Positions 9,695-20,687 of a stretch of DNA of 64,000 bases are shown in pieces (position 1 is the first letter of the stretch; every line of letters begins with the position of its first letter). The position numbers and the translations under genes were made by a program. The notes under the pieces were generated by a model. The model made no database searches. It was not told where the DNA came from and was given only the letters and a program-made list of their open reading frames with translations. Location: positions 69,385,370 through 69,449,369 of the forward strand of contig CM043952.1 of NCBI GenBank assembly GCA_014529385.2. Direction: 5' to 3'. The DNA comes from Adiantum capillus-veneris (Eukaryota; Streptophyta; Polypodiopsida; Polypodiales; Pteridaceae).

Positions 9695-10336
9695 TGATAC
9701 CTGGTAAGCCGCACCGCCTTCTAGCCCGCCAGCTTGAGAGTTAAAGTTCTCAGTTTTCGAAACCCAAACCGCAAGAATAAGACACATTCAGGAACATGAG
9801 GTAACACAAATAAAAAAACGTTTGTTTTCTCTTATTACTTCCACCACCAATTCCCCCTGCCTTGCTTGCACGCATGCAATAGGCTGCCGCATTTTTCCTT
9901 TTAAACCACCATCTCTCTATCTCTTATCGTGATTCTCTACCATCTGGCCAATAAAACAAGCCTACATTGTTCTTTTCCATTGGCGGGCCGCCATGCATGA
10001 ACCAGAGTCAGTCTCTCTCTTGCATTATTTCTACACACACACCCTTCATATTTGTTTTTTATTTCCTCTCTCTCTTACCTCTGGCTAAACCATACTCCAT
10101 TGGCGGGCCGCCATACCTCACCCCTCCCTCTTCCGTCTCGTCCACACTCCCTCAATCTCACTCTCCCCTCCCTCTCTCCCCTCTTGTTTTCTTCCCACCG
10201 GCGGGCCGCGTTCCCTCTCTCTCTCTCTCTCACTATCTTTCCCCCCCTCTCACTCACACACACTCTCTCTCACTCTCTCTTCCCCTTGGTGTAGGAACCC
10301 GCCATTGTTATGGCGGTTAGCCACTAGCGGTGGCTA
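9695..10336 (+). repeat. 3' LTR of element B, probably truncated
   Basis: It begins with TG right after the polypurine tract. It contains three copies of a GGCGGGCCGC block (9982, 10102, 10200), CT repeats, and two small hairpins at 10299-10316 and 10321-10334. The conserved LTR end block seen in A and C (GGTGGTGCCCCCT) is absent, so the LTR seems cut off at about 10336, where minus-strand LTR-like sequence begins. Confidence 0.55.
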
Positions 10337-10928
10337 TGATAGTGAGAACTCAACCGACAAACAAGAATGTTAGACGAGGACGGAGCTTGACCCGCAGGTG
10401 CATGGAAACAAATAGGTGGGTGTCAAATCACCTACTCGACCTTCTAATGACAATCACTACCAAGGAAATCAAATCTAAGTTCTCAGATACACAAGTGACT
10501 GAAATCCGTACTACGAACGAATGCTATCCGAAACATGATCTAGAGTCATCGAATTAGCCTCAAACTCAAAGGGGGGTCTCTACACTAGGTAAGGACAATA
10601 CCCTATGAATCTACAATACAATCTCAATTTGTAACCACTCCGTGTGGTTAACGCGTATGAAGACAGGCCCACAAATACAGGTGACCGAATCTTGACTCCG
10701 ATGGTACTAATGTGTAGCTCTACTCGCTGCGGTTCTATAGATATATGGCACGCTCAATTCTGACACATAGGTAGGGAGAAAACTCACATAGAAGCTCGTG
10801 GGAGCTCACCTCGTGTAGAAGCCGAATGCGCGCACGCTTGGTATCGGTGCGTAGCTCTCGCCGTTGCTAACACAATGGTGGTGTCGCTTCTCCAATGGTG
10901 GCTCCGTAGCTCGCGTAGCAAGAGGATA

Positions 10929-10965
<37 letters not shown>

Positions 10966-11212
10966 TGTCAGACATAGTCACGGCGCTCAAAAGCTCACCT
11001 TGATTAATGATTCAAAATTGTTTTCTTAGGTTTACAAAAATTGGCTCTTATACCTTAGCCTTGGAGGTGTGAAAACATCTCTAATCTAATTACATAAGCA
11101 GGTGAAACTAGTTGGGGAATACAAGCTAGAAACTCAATTGAGTTTCCAGCTAATTGAGTTGGGGAATACCGGCTGGAAACTCAATTAGCGGCACTCAATT
11201 GAGTCCCGCTAA
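10337..11212 (-). repeat. minus-strand LTR-like block 3' of ORF E
   Basis: Read on the minus strand, the block ends ...CTCACTATCA at 10337, the CTATCA ending seen in other LTRs of this window. It carries a possible TATA (GGTATAAGAG, near 11050-11060) and a GA microsatellite (plus-strand CT, 10930-10965). Near 11111-11190 a 28-bp unit starting TTGGGGAATAC is duplicated and CAATTG palindromes cluster. It lies just after the stop of ORF E, the place of a 3' LTR. I found no clear polypurine tract, so the upstream border is uncertain. Confidence 0.45.
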
Positions 11213-14200
11213 TTACAATGAATCGGATCCATGAAAAAATGAAATGTCGGAAAGACATTTATTACAATAAGTGTTTACAAAAACATGAGCGTGAGCAAAA
11301 ATGTATAGGTGTGGTCCTCTGCTCAGCACTCCTTCCCCTCCGCCTTCATGTCGTCCCTGACATGACATCCTTGCTTTGTCTTTAGTGAGTCCCGTCGATT
11401 TCAGCATCTGAAGATGTGACTCGTATCTCAGGTTTCCAATGGTTAGTGTAGGGACGAATATCTTACTTTCATGAGTAAAGAAACCAGTGTAGAATGACTC
11501 CTCAAAGGCCTGCATGTGGAAGCTCGGCATAAACATGATTCTCTGATAAAAGAGGTGTAATAATTTTGGAGATGCCTGCAAGGCTAGATCATACATCATA
11601 TCTGTCACTGTGTTGGCCGTTGACAACAATGTTGAGCTGGTAGCTTTATCCAGCGCGAACACTTCAATGCAAGAGCCAATAATGTCTGCAAATCTTTTTG
11701 AGCATTTGACACGAAAGGTCAGGAGAGCCAGTAAAGAGCTTAATGGTCCCTATTAGGGTTTTCACCATGTAGGCCTTACTTATTCTCTCTCCCACCTTCG
11801 GTCTTGGCATCCTGGGGTAATTAAGCCAATTTGGCTTCTTTGCTGTGATTCTGCCATGCTCTTGCCAACTCCTGACTCGTGGCACTGAACAAAATGTTGC
11901 ATCTTCTCTAACTTCCTTGGGTGCCTCCACCAAATAGAGTAGGTAGGTTGGGTACTTTGTCAACCACCCTTTCCTCCATCTCGGTCCACTATCTTCTTTG
12001 ATTCCTCCTCTTTTGTGATGTCGCCTTCGTATAGCACGACATACTGCTCCTCTTCTACCCTTTTCTTTGTTTTCGGCACTTCAAAATTTAGTAGAGGAAG
12101 GGGAAATGTAGGTTGCATCCGCTGTTCTTGCAGCATCTTATTATCCAATCCTTGAAGTCCGCTAGAGAACAGGAGTCTTCTTTCCCACTCCATGGCCGCC
12201 TTTGCACTCTCCTCTATTGCCTGCTCTATCTGCTCGTGCAATCTGTTTTCCTCCTCCTCGGTAGGTCTTGATGTTGTGGTCTCTTCTTGTGGTGGGGTTG
12301 GATCTTCACTAGTTGTGGCTTCCCCAGTCTCTGGTAGCTCCACGGCTGCCCCGCCTATTTCTTCTTGCTTAACCTCTGTATCTTTTATCATTTTGTCTTA
12401 TAGATCTTGGAGCTGCTTTCGGAGGGCCTCATTCTCTGCTCTCAGTGCTTGGTTCTTTGATGTAAGTCATTCATTTGCAGCCAATGAGCCCTCCGCAATG
12501 TGCAATCCCTGCACTTGCTCTAGCCGCAATTCTCTTTGCAAGCTCCGGACTTGATCTTCCAGATCGGGGACTATTGCTCCCTCTGGCTCTACTCCTGCTC
12601 TGCTAGCTCTTAGTGTGGATCTAAGCTTTAGGATTTTTCTCTCCTGCATCTCTCCATCCTTTCTTGTAGCTCAATGAGCTCATCCTTTGTAGCTTCCAGT
12701 TCATCTTCAGTTCTTTCTTTGGCTTCTTGTGCACTGGCCACCTCTCTTGAAGCATCAAAAAGTTGGAGGATTAGTCCATCTCTTTCATGTTCTGCTTCTT
12801 CTTTGCTGTCCCTCATTGTCTTTGATCGGGCTTTGATCTGCTGCAATAGTTGATGCACTTTCTGGATATCTCTTTCATCCTCATCTTCAAGCTCATCCTC
12901 TGCTTTCTCAGGTACTAACCTCTGCTCTGTCGAATCTATTCTTGGTCCTCCTCTCCGTTTCTTCTTGTGCTAAGGCAATGCCATACACAACCTTGAGGGC
13001 CTCTTCTTGAGTATATCCTGTGTCTATTAGAGCATCATATTGCTCTTTCTTCTCTTGAACTGGATCCATTGTCTTCTCCTCTTGCTATATTTTGGGCTTT
13101 TCTATCACATCCACCTCAACTTTAGTAGTCGTCTCCTCCACTATCTTTTCCTTTCCTTTAGGACTTGGTTCCTCTACCTTGCCCTTGCCCTTGTCATCTC
13201 TTTTTAGTTCAGCTTTAAGATGCTGAACTTCTGCTTCAGTGTATGGCTCTACTGGTTGCTGCTCCAAGATAGCTTTAGATTCTTCATATGCCTTGATATA
13301 TTGATCGTATTGATCAATATTTGGTCTTGTTGAGCTGGCTCTGACTTTTGTTGGGTCTGGTATCCACTTTTCCTCAAAATCTCCTTTTAAAGCTTGGTCG
13401 GCTCTAAACTGTTCAATGAGCCTCTCCATTCTGGCGGCTTTCTGGCTCTTAGTTTGCTTTGGAGCGGGTTTCTTCTTGGTCTTCTTCTTGAGGGGCTCGT
13501 CTTCTTCTTCTTCTTCTGGCTCGGAAACAATTTCTAGTTTCCGCCCTGCCCTTGTTGACACTCGCTTTGTGACCTCTGGCTGGTCTTCATCTTCATCTAT
13601 ATCTTTTAGCCATTGGTTTTGCGAGGGAGCCTTTGGTCACCGGTTCCTTGCTCCGATAGCTTCATAAGCTATCTTAGTCAATACTTCGGCTCCTCCAATG
13701 TACTTTGGCTTCTCGTTCTGCAAAGCAATTACTTGTTCATGGATGTGCTGAGCATAATTGACTTCCTTCGGGATGTTGCTCTTTATTGCCCAAGTGATTG
13801 TTGTGGCAACATCAAGTGGTGGTGTGGTATAATTCTGTGGCCTTTTGCTGCATATGTGTGAAAACTGGTTGTAGAGCCGGCAAAGCTTTGCCGCTCTTGG
13901 ATCTGCCATGTCTTCATAGGTGGCATTTTGCTTCTTTGGCCCATACACTTCTATGGCTTCCCGTCTTTCTCTAACTGAGCATCCTTTGTTGTGTAGCTTC
14001 AGAGAATCTGCAATGAGCTGAGGAGTGATAACCACTTCAACCTTTTTCCCATCCAAGGCTGTGAGTGTAGCCTTTCCGTCTTTCTGTATGGTGGTTGCCA
14101 ACTCATACACTCTTTGAGTGTCTATTCCTGATGGTCTGGAAGTGAAAAAACTGTGGAAATGTGCCCTTTCTAGGTATCTGCTTATCTCCTCTATTCTGCT

Positions 14201-14449
14201 GTAGTCCACCAGTTCTTGGGGAATCATTGGGATATCCACTGTTTGTCCCCGTGGGTCTCTGAAAGTACCTTGGTATGTCTTTATCCCCTGTTCTTCTAAC
14301 ACTGCTTCTTCTACCCAAGTCTTTGTGGGATTGAGAGTCTCTGGGGGAATAGAAAATGGCTCGGCTTCTGCTATTGCTTCTTTGAGTGTTGGTCTCTTTC
14401 TCTTTGCTGGCTGACGACTTCCCCAAATCCATGGATCCTGTAACTCCAA
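11213..14449 (-). pseudogene. ORF E: long coiled-coil protein, retroelement cargo or remnant
   Basis: Reading leftward from ATG 14449, the frame codes 270 residues of mixed sequence (SLKLHNKGCSVRERREAIEV is typical). It then meets TGA (13637-13639) and stays open in the same frame to TAG 13085-13087, adding an acidic then lysine-rich part (EPEEEEEDEPLKKKTKKKP). Beyond that are a frameshift near 12910, long heptad-like coiled-coil segments (12467-12858), an E/T/P-rich part (11960-12391) and two shorter C-terminal frames to 11213. Together this resembles one protein of about 1000 residues with at least five lesions. The first part recalls plant transposon-associated proteins of unknown function. 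I see no gag or pol motif. Confidence 0.5.
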
Positions 14450-14589
14450 TTTCAGAAGTTAGCGTCTTTTTCAGTACTGAAAGACGAAATTAAGCTTTTA
14501 ACTATCCAAATGACTTAAAAATTGAAACATAAGCTATTCAAGGCCTAAGGATGCAATGCATGTGGAAAAATGTGCAATTTGGGTGCAAA

Positions 14590-17500
14590 ATCATGCTGGA
14601 GACATCATACGCGTATGATGTTTTTTGTGTCAAAATGGCTTGATATTGGTTGTGCTTGTAGCTGATAGTGCATACATCCATTCTATATGCCTAGATTTGA
14701 ATTTGGGTCCCATTTGGTCAAGTTATGGCTATTTTAGTCCTGCTTAGGCTCTTTGCAAGATATTGAGAGGGGATTGGATTTTGTGATCCAAATTGGATGA
14801 AACTTGGTGGTTGGCTCTCAAATGGCATGTAGATCACTTCTGTGTGGTGGTTGCAACTCTGAAATGAAAAAATCAAGTAGGGAGACATCATACGTGTTGT
14901 CAAGAAGTAGGCGGTCTTGCCAGGAAGGCACCGAGCCTCTTGTTGTGAGAGTTTGTGAGGAAGCTCAAGGGTTATGAGAAAGAGCTAAGATGTAGATAAC
15001 ATAGCTTCTAGAGCTAAAGAAGAAATGTAGCCAAAGAAGCCGCTCACTTTTCCTTACAAACACACACGTGATGGAGAGAACTCATGAAAGATAGTCAGAA
15101 CAAAACAAAAATGAAAACATCGAGATTACGATCATATCGTATCATGGGTAGGATAAAAGGGTTAATGGATGAGTTAATGATATTTAATCTTTGTTGTCCA
15201 AATAGGCTGCGGATTGCTCTTTGGAACTGTAGCTTTGTGCTTACTACAATGTATATGTTTTGTCTAGCGATTGGGATTAGTTGTCAGTACAAATCCTCTT
15301 GATTCATAATAAAATAACCACATTCACATCAAAAGAGAAGTCATAGTCAATAATAGGTAGTATGATGGGATCTGGTGAGAGAAGTATTTTGTTGAGCCTT
15401 TCAGGACCAAATAGAAACACTATGCGTTGCTGAAAGTGAATCTTTCGACTAATCCAAATGTTGACCCTAATAGATTGCACTCAATGGAATTGAAAGAAAT
15501 TACCTCTATGTGGATTATGGTTATTCATCAATGATATACTTAGTATGTTCAAAGATAAAGGTGTGAAAGAAGTGAAAGGAGAAGAAGAAAAGAGTTTCTC
15601 TCCCAAACCCTATTGTTGCCCTTAGGCAATAAGGATACTGCGGGGAGAGAAGTACCTGTAGCAAGGAGATTCTAGAGTTTGTGGAAGAGAGTGAGAACCT
15701 TAAGAGAGAGAGAGATGCTTGTGGAAGATAAAGATATGGCTACTAACCTTGTGCACATAATTGTTTCCCGCAAGAAGGTTGTACCCATTACATTGACAAG
15801 GTTGCTGCTTGAATACCTTCCAATGAAACAATTAGGACACAACAAGAGAGATGTAAGGAGTAAGATAGAATTAGAGATAAATCTAATTGTGGTGGTGGTA
15901 TTAAAGATAGATAATGAGAGATAGAGATAGAGTTAGAGACAAGTATTGGACTAGATATGCAAATGAAAGTAAAACTAGCAACATATATCTTACATGCGAG
16001 CAATCGCCACCACCTTAATGGAGAGAGAAGATGAGGCAAGACTTCAGCCTTTCTTCAAGAGAAAGTGTGGCACTAAGATGAGTGTGTCACTATGGAATTG
16101 AGCTATTCTCACTCACTCATAACTTACCCCAATGAAGAGAAGGTTTCCCTTTTTATAGGTGAGGGAGCCATGTTTTACATAATCACTTGATTAGGCTAAA
16201 GAGTTAGCCCAAATCAAATGTTCTTTGGATATTTCTTAAAATGGGCAATATTAGGACTCAAAATATCATGAAATTCAGCATCTTTGGTCGTTGAGGCTCC
16301 ATGTGGGTGCATGATGTATGTGGGCCCCACATAGGCATCTTCTGTGTGGCTCCAACAGAAGGGGTCCCAACTTGTGTGTCTTGTCCTTCAAGGCATCTTT
16401 GAGGTCCCAACTTGTGTGTCTTGTCCTTCAAGGCATCTTTGAGGTGTCACATTCACATGCTTGTGTCTTTTATCCTCCAAATATCTTATTTTGTGGAAAA
16501 AGACCAAGATTACCTCTTTTCACTTGATTCACCTGTTTACCATCTCTTCTTGCAGTGTAGTTGTGAGAGGATTTTTCACTCTTTTCCCTGTAACTTTTGA
16601 CCTGTAACTCGGATTGACATGCTTCGAAAGGCAAAATTGGCCTACTAAAAGAGATTGACTTTGTTTTGGCCTTTTCTCCACGCCCTTAGGTCGGGATTTT
16701 CAAATTGGGATGGTCCAAGAAGCTTTGGATCTTCCTTTTCATAAAGTCTTCGAGTAGGCCCTTCCCTTTTGTATGTATCCAAGAAGGTATGCATTATTGA
16801 AGGGTTATATTATTAAATAAATGTGAAAAGAAGAAAATAATTTATATATGGTAGGGTATAGCTGAGATATTAGAAGAAATATACAAATGCTTTTCCCCCA
16901 GACAAAAAGAGACACAATCATTGATACTTCTCTTGCAGTACTTTCTAATAGTAATGTACATTTATATTACTTCAAAGGTAATACTAAGGTATGGTAGAAA
17001 GATTTTATTTATGCATATGAGTTATTATATGAAGTATACTTATGCGTCAAAAGTCACAAGATAAATCGTTTAATGTCCGTTCCCATTATATACGTGCCAC
17101 AACACGACAGTATATGATGTCTTTTTGGGTAAAATTGAACCATTTTGCATTGTAAGCTTGGATTTGGCTTTATATAAGCTTAGACAATGATTTTATGAAA
17201 TTTGGGTATAGTTTGGACCAAAATTGGCTCTGGAGACATCATACGCGTATGATGTCTTTTGTGTCATTTTTGCATGAGATTGGTTCTGTGGGCTCCTCAT
17301 ATGATAGTAAAGGACTGTGTGTACTCAAATCTTGACTTGAAGTTGAGTATGATGAATTTTGGCAAAATTAGGCTTTAAATAGAGGATTTTCCGCTAATTG
17401 GGCTAATGGAGTGATTATCTTGACCAAATGGTACCAAACTTCATATGTGGCATGTATTTGATATATATAATGGATATATGATGAAAAATGATCAATTTTG

Positions 17501-17880
17501 GCTCTGTATGTGCAAAGTGAGATCATACGTGTATGATGTCTTTTTGGCCAAAATGGTACTTTTTGGTTCCAGATAGCTTGTGCATGTGTTGAACAAGAAT
17601 CCTACAAAGTTTCATTGAGTTTGGAGCTATTTTGGCAAATTTAGGGCCATAGTCGGTTTTATGCCCTACTTTGTGTCTTTTTAGTTTCCAAGTGGTTTTT
17701 CAACTCCAAATCTCATGATACTTTGTACATTTGATGTTGTTAGCATATAGAAAGAGGCTATGCATTCATGTGTTCAAGATGATGTGAAAATCATGCAATG
17801 AGACATCATACGCGTATGATGTCTCTTCTTCATAAAAAGTGTTTTTTGTGCAAAGCATGGTTTGTGCTAGTGCCCTAAGC
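14590..17880. repeat. 284-bp degenerate satellite with palindromic core, interrupted
   Basis: The core is a 22-bp palindrome with centre CATACGCGTATG. It lies at 14601-14622 (last base changed), at 14884 (left half only), 17235-17256 (perfect), 17519-17540 (two changes) and 17802-17823 (perfect, extending to 26 bp with flanks). Spacing between neighbours is 283-284 bases in three cases. Sequence between cores is diverged but keeps themes such as TTTTGGCAAAATTAG. The half-sites at 14884 and 17113 flank a 2.2-kb insertion. The array lies 5' of ORF E on the minus strand. Confidence 0.7.
14895..17104 (+). mobile_element. copia-type insertion inside the satellite
   Basis: The ends TGTTGT...ACAACA are inverted, as in many copia LTRs. 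Left and right flanks are the two halves of the satellite palindrome. The segment 15656-17104 aligns by eye with 47549-48862 (shared GTAGCAAGGAGA start, TTTTATAGGTGA and CACAACACGA end) and is probably an LTR. GCGGGGAGAGAAG just before it could be its polypurine tract. 14895-15655 has no recognisable coding sequence. A 40-bp tandem duplication lies at 16364-16443. No clear target duplication is seen. Confidence 0.5.
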
Positions 17881-19414
17881 CCTGCTAACTAGTTTTCAAC
17901 TTTAAAAATTATTAGTTTAGTTAAAAGCCCCCTTTTTAGGCATTTCAGTCTCCGAAGTCGTCTTTTGGTGTTGAAGTTGATTTTCCTCGATCTTTCTCCT
18001 TGAGAGTTGCATCCCAAGCTTATTTGAGGTGTTGGGAAGCCGTCAATGTGGTTGAACTCGACTTTGGTTCCTTCTTTTCCACCTTTAGCCATTTGGTTGC
18101 CCGAAAGCACATTTTTCATCATTGGTAAGTGAAATGGCTTTCTCTTGGGTTTTGCTTGTATACATGTGTCATTGATGGCTATTTGAAGCTGCTTGTGAAG
18201 TTTCATGGCCATTGGTCGTCAATTTTGGCCGTTATGCCAAAATGACACTTTGTGTGTCTACCGCCGAATCGGTTGTTTTGACCCACTTTTGGTGGTCCAA
18301 ACCTGGAGATACTCTATGGTTGCATTGTCCTTGATGTTGTTAAGCTTATTGTGAAGTTTTGTGTCGTTTCGACAACTTTTTTCTGTTTGCCGCTTGCAGG
18401 CTCTATTGACCTAGGGTTTTTTCAGTTGGTCTTTCTCGTACTTTGAGAGTTAGGAACTCATCTTCTACACTAGGGTAAGCCACCTATTGGTTCTTGCATG
18501 GTTTGGTTAGGCGGTTGTGCCTCTACCTAGCATTCTACCCATTTTCCCGTCTACTCTTGTTTCTTTGTTTTGGTTAGTTTTCGCGACAAAAGTTAGTGGT
18601 AAGCATCAAAAGCTTATGGCAACGAGTCTACCTCTCATATATGGAGTCCTCTGAGCTCTCGTAGCAGTCATAGAAGGCTGTAGAAGGTCGGATGCTCCTG
18701 TGTGCTCTTTCCTCTCTCCAAGTGGGTAATAGTGCAAATGAGCTTGTAAGTGAAGTAAAAAATACTTAACTTTGGACTTCCCGTCTCACTTGTTACCAAA
18801 TTTGACATGTGCTCCTATCTCATCGTGAAATGCACTTTAGGATTTGAAATTTCTCAATTTAGACTCTGTTTGACCTGTTTCCGAGAAATCTCTCCACTTT
18901 GTCAAAATTTTGTCATTTCAGGCTTTCCGTAACTTTTCCCGAATTGTACCCAATTTTTACCATGGGTTGCCCTTGTCATTAGGATCATCACCATCTATTC
19001 TTTTCTTTTTTCTGATCTCGTTTCACCTGTTTTTTATTTTTCTTTTACTTTTATTAAGGAAATCCTAAAAAATAAAGAAAAATAGCAAATTGAAGCCAAA
19101 AAATTCCAAAAATACATAATAATTAGCTGGTAACCCTGTGTATATGTATCTACACCTAGTCGTGGTTTCTCGGCTTGGATTACCACTTTTTTCCACTTTT
19201 TGGCTCCAAAAACATGCATATTTAGTCGTATTTACAAACTTAGAGACTCAAATTCATCATTTGATCTCTTATTATTGCAAAACAAAGTATATAAGGGCAG
19301 AGATATTATCAATATCCACAATCAAACATAAAAAATTTGAAATCATGTAAGACACTGCCCTTGTAATATCATTTTCTTTGTCCTTATTGCTTGTAGTTCC
19401 TGTATACCTGTATA
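17881..19414 (-). repeat. possible LTR of element D; otherwise noncoding
   Basis: This stretch follows the element D polypurine tract on the minus strand and holds no credible gene. On the minus strand it begins TATACAGGTATACAGG, a short direct repeat, instead of the usual TG, so the LTR assignment rests on position only. Nothing else was recognised in it. Confidence 0.35.
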
Positions 19415-19427
19415 CCTCCCCCCTCCT
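19415..19427 (-). promoter_or_regulatory. polypurine tract of element D
   Basis: On the minus strand AGGAGGGGGGAGG stands 21 bases after the TAG of the last D frame. It is the expected plus-strand primer site and fixes the 3' end of the D internal region. Confidence 0.55.
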
Positions 19428-19448
19428 AGTCTGAGTCCTCCCGGACGA

Positions 19449-20687
19449 CTATGAAGTGTCTGAGGGTGAAGCATTGTATTTGTTGTGGTCATGCTTGGTC
19501 AATTCAATTGTAGAGCAATGAAATAGCAATATTTCCAATAATGTCGCTCTTTGTTTGATTGTCAAGTTTTTAGGCAATATTTGGGTTGTCTGTAGCACTT
19601 TTGTAGTAGAATCAGTATCTGGATTCTTCTTTACATTGTTATCCTTTTTGATAATCCAAATCTGCTTCCGATTTGCTTGTGCTTGCCACAAACTCTTTGC
19701 TACCCAAATCTGCTTGACTTTAGGTTGTGATGTCTCTGTCGTTGAGTACTTAGGATTCTCTGGTGATTGTACTGAAGGGAGTTTCTGCTTTTTGATATTT
19801 GGAATCCAAATTTCCTTGCTATGTCTTTGTGCTGTCATCAACTTCTTTGGAATCCAAATTTATTTCGCTGAATTTGACTGTCTGAAATCACTCTGTTTTC
19901 TGGTGTTGAAGACTTTGTTTTCCACCTTGGTTCTCTCTGGCACAACCTTCTTTGGCCTCCATACCAACTTTGAGTCTGTCTTTATCCACAGTTGAGCTGT
20001 TCTTTTATTTTCTGTCTTCTTTACCCATGTCTGAGATTTCTTCTTTGAGGAGCATTCCGGTTGTGTAGAAGTGGCATTTGGTTGCCATTGCTCCTTCTTT
20101 ACCTCTGGAGGTCGTCTACCCTTGTCATTGCATTCTTCATCTTGCACCTGTTCGGTTGCTTTGGAGAATGGAATTGATTGACTTTCCTCCTCATATTTGA
20201 TGTTAACTGAATTAGAGCTCCAATTAATCATCGTATTGTACTCCTTTTGCCATGGTTGTCCTAGCAACAACGGATGTTGCGTAGCTTTGTCTTCAACCAC
20301 ATAAAACATATGTGGATACACATATTGATTTATCTGTATGTGGAGTACTGTGCATCCGATTGCTTTAATTGAGTGTTCTGAATAACTCTTCAACTCTTGT
20401 TTGGCAGTTTGCAACTTAGTGTCATGTTTCAATTGCTTGTACAAACTGATTGAAAGCAGGTTAGCTTGTGCTCCTGAATCCAATAGTGCTCTGTCTTTAA
20501 TCTGGTTTGTCCCCACTTTGACCTCGATGATGGATTCTACTTTGTCTTCACCCATTTCAGAAACACTGACTGCGTTTATTCGTAAGGCTCCGTCATTGCA
20601 CTGTCTCTGACGTAGTAGTCTTCTTTTCTCCATTCTTTCTTTTGCTTCCGCTTGCGCTTCCTCCACAATATTTCTCTTTTTCTGAAG
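19449..20687 (-). pseudogene. retropepsin-like ORF downstream of integrase (element D) with W-P-K repeats
   Basis: On the minus strand the frame continues in register after the integrase TGA (20688-20690). A charged helix (EEAQAEAKERMEKRRLLRQR) is followed by a retropepsin: ALLDSGAQANLLS active site, then HPLLLGQPW and a following hydrophobic strand, as in gypsy proteases. The C-terminal half, about 190 residues, is basic and repeats W-x-P-K-K-like blocks (QTWVKK, QLWIKT, VWRPKK, IWIPKK, EIWIPN, QIWVAK, QIWIIKK). A TAA at 19860-19862 interrupts one block. The ORF ends at TAG 19449-19451, next to the polypurine tract. Protease normally precedes RT, so its place after integrase is odd. Confidence 0.65.
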
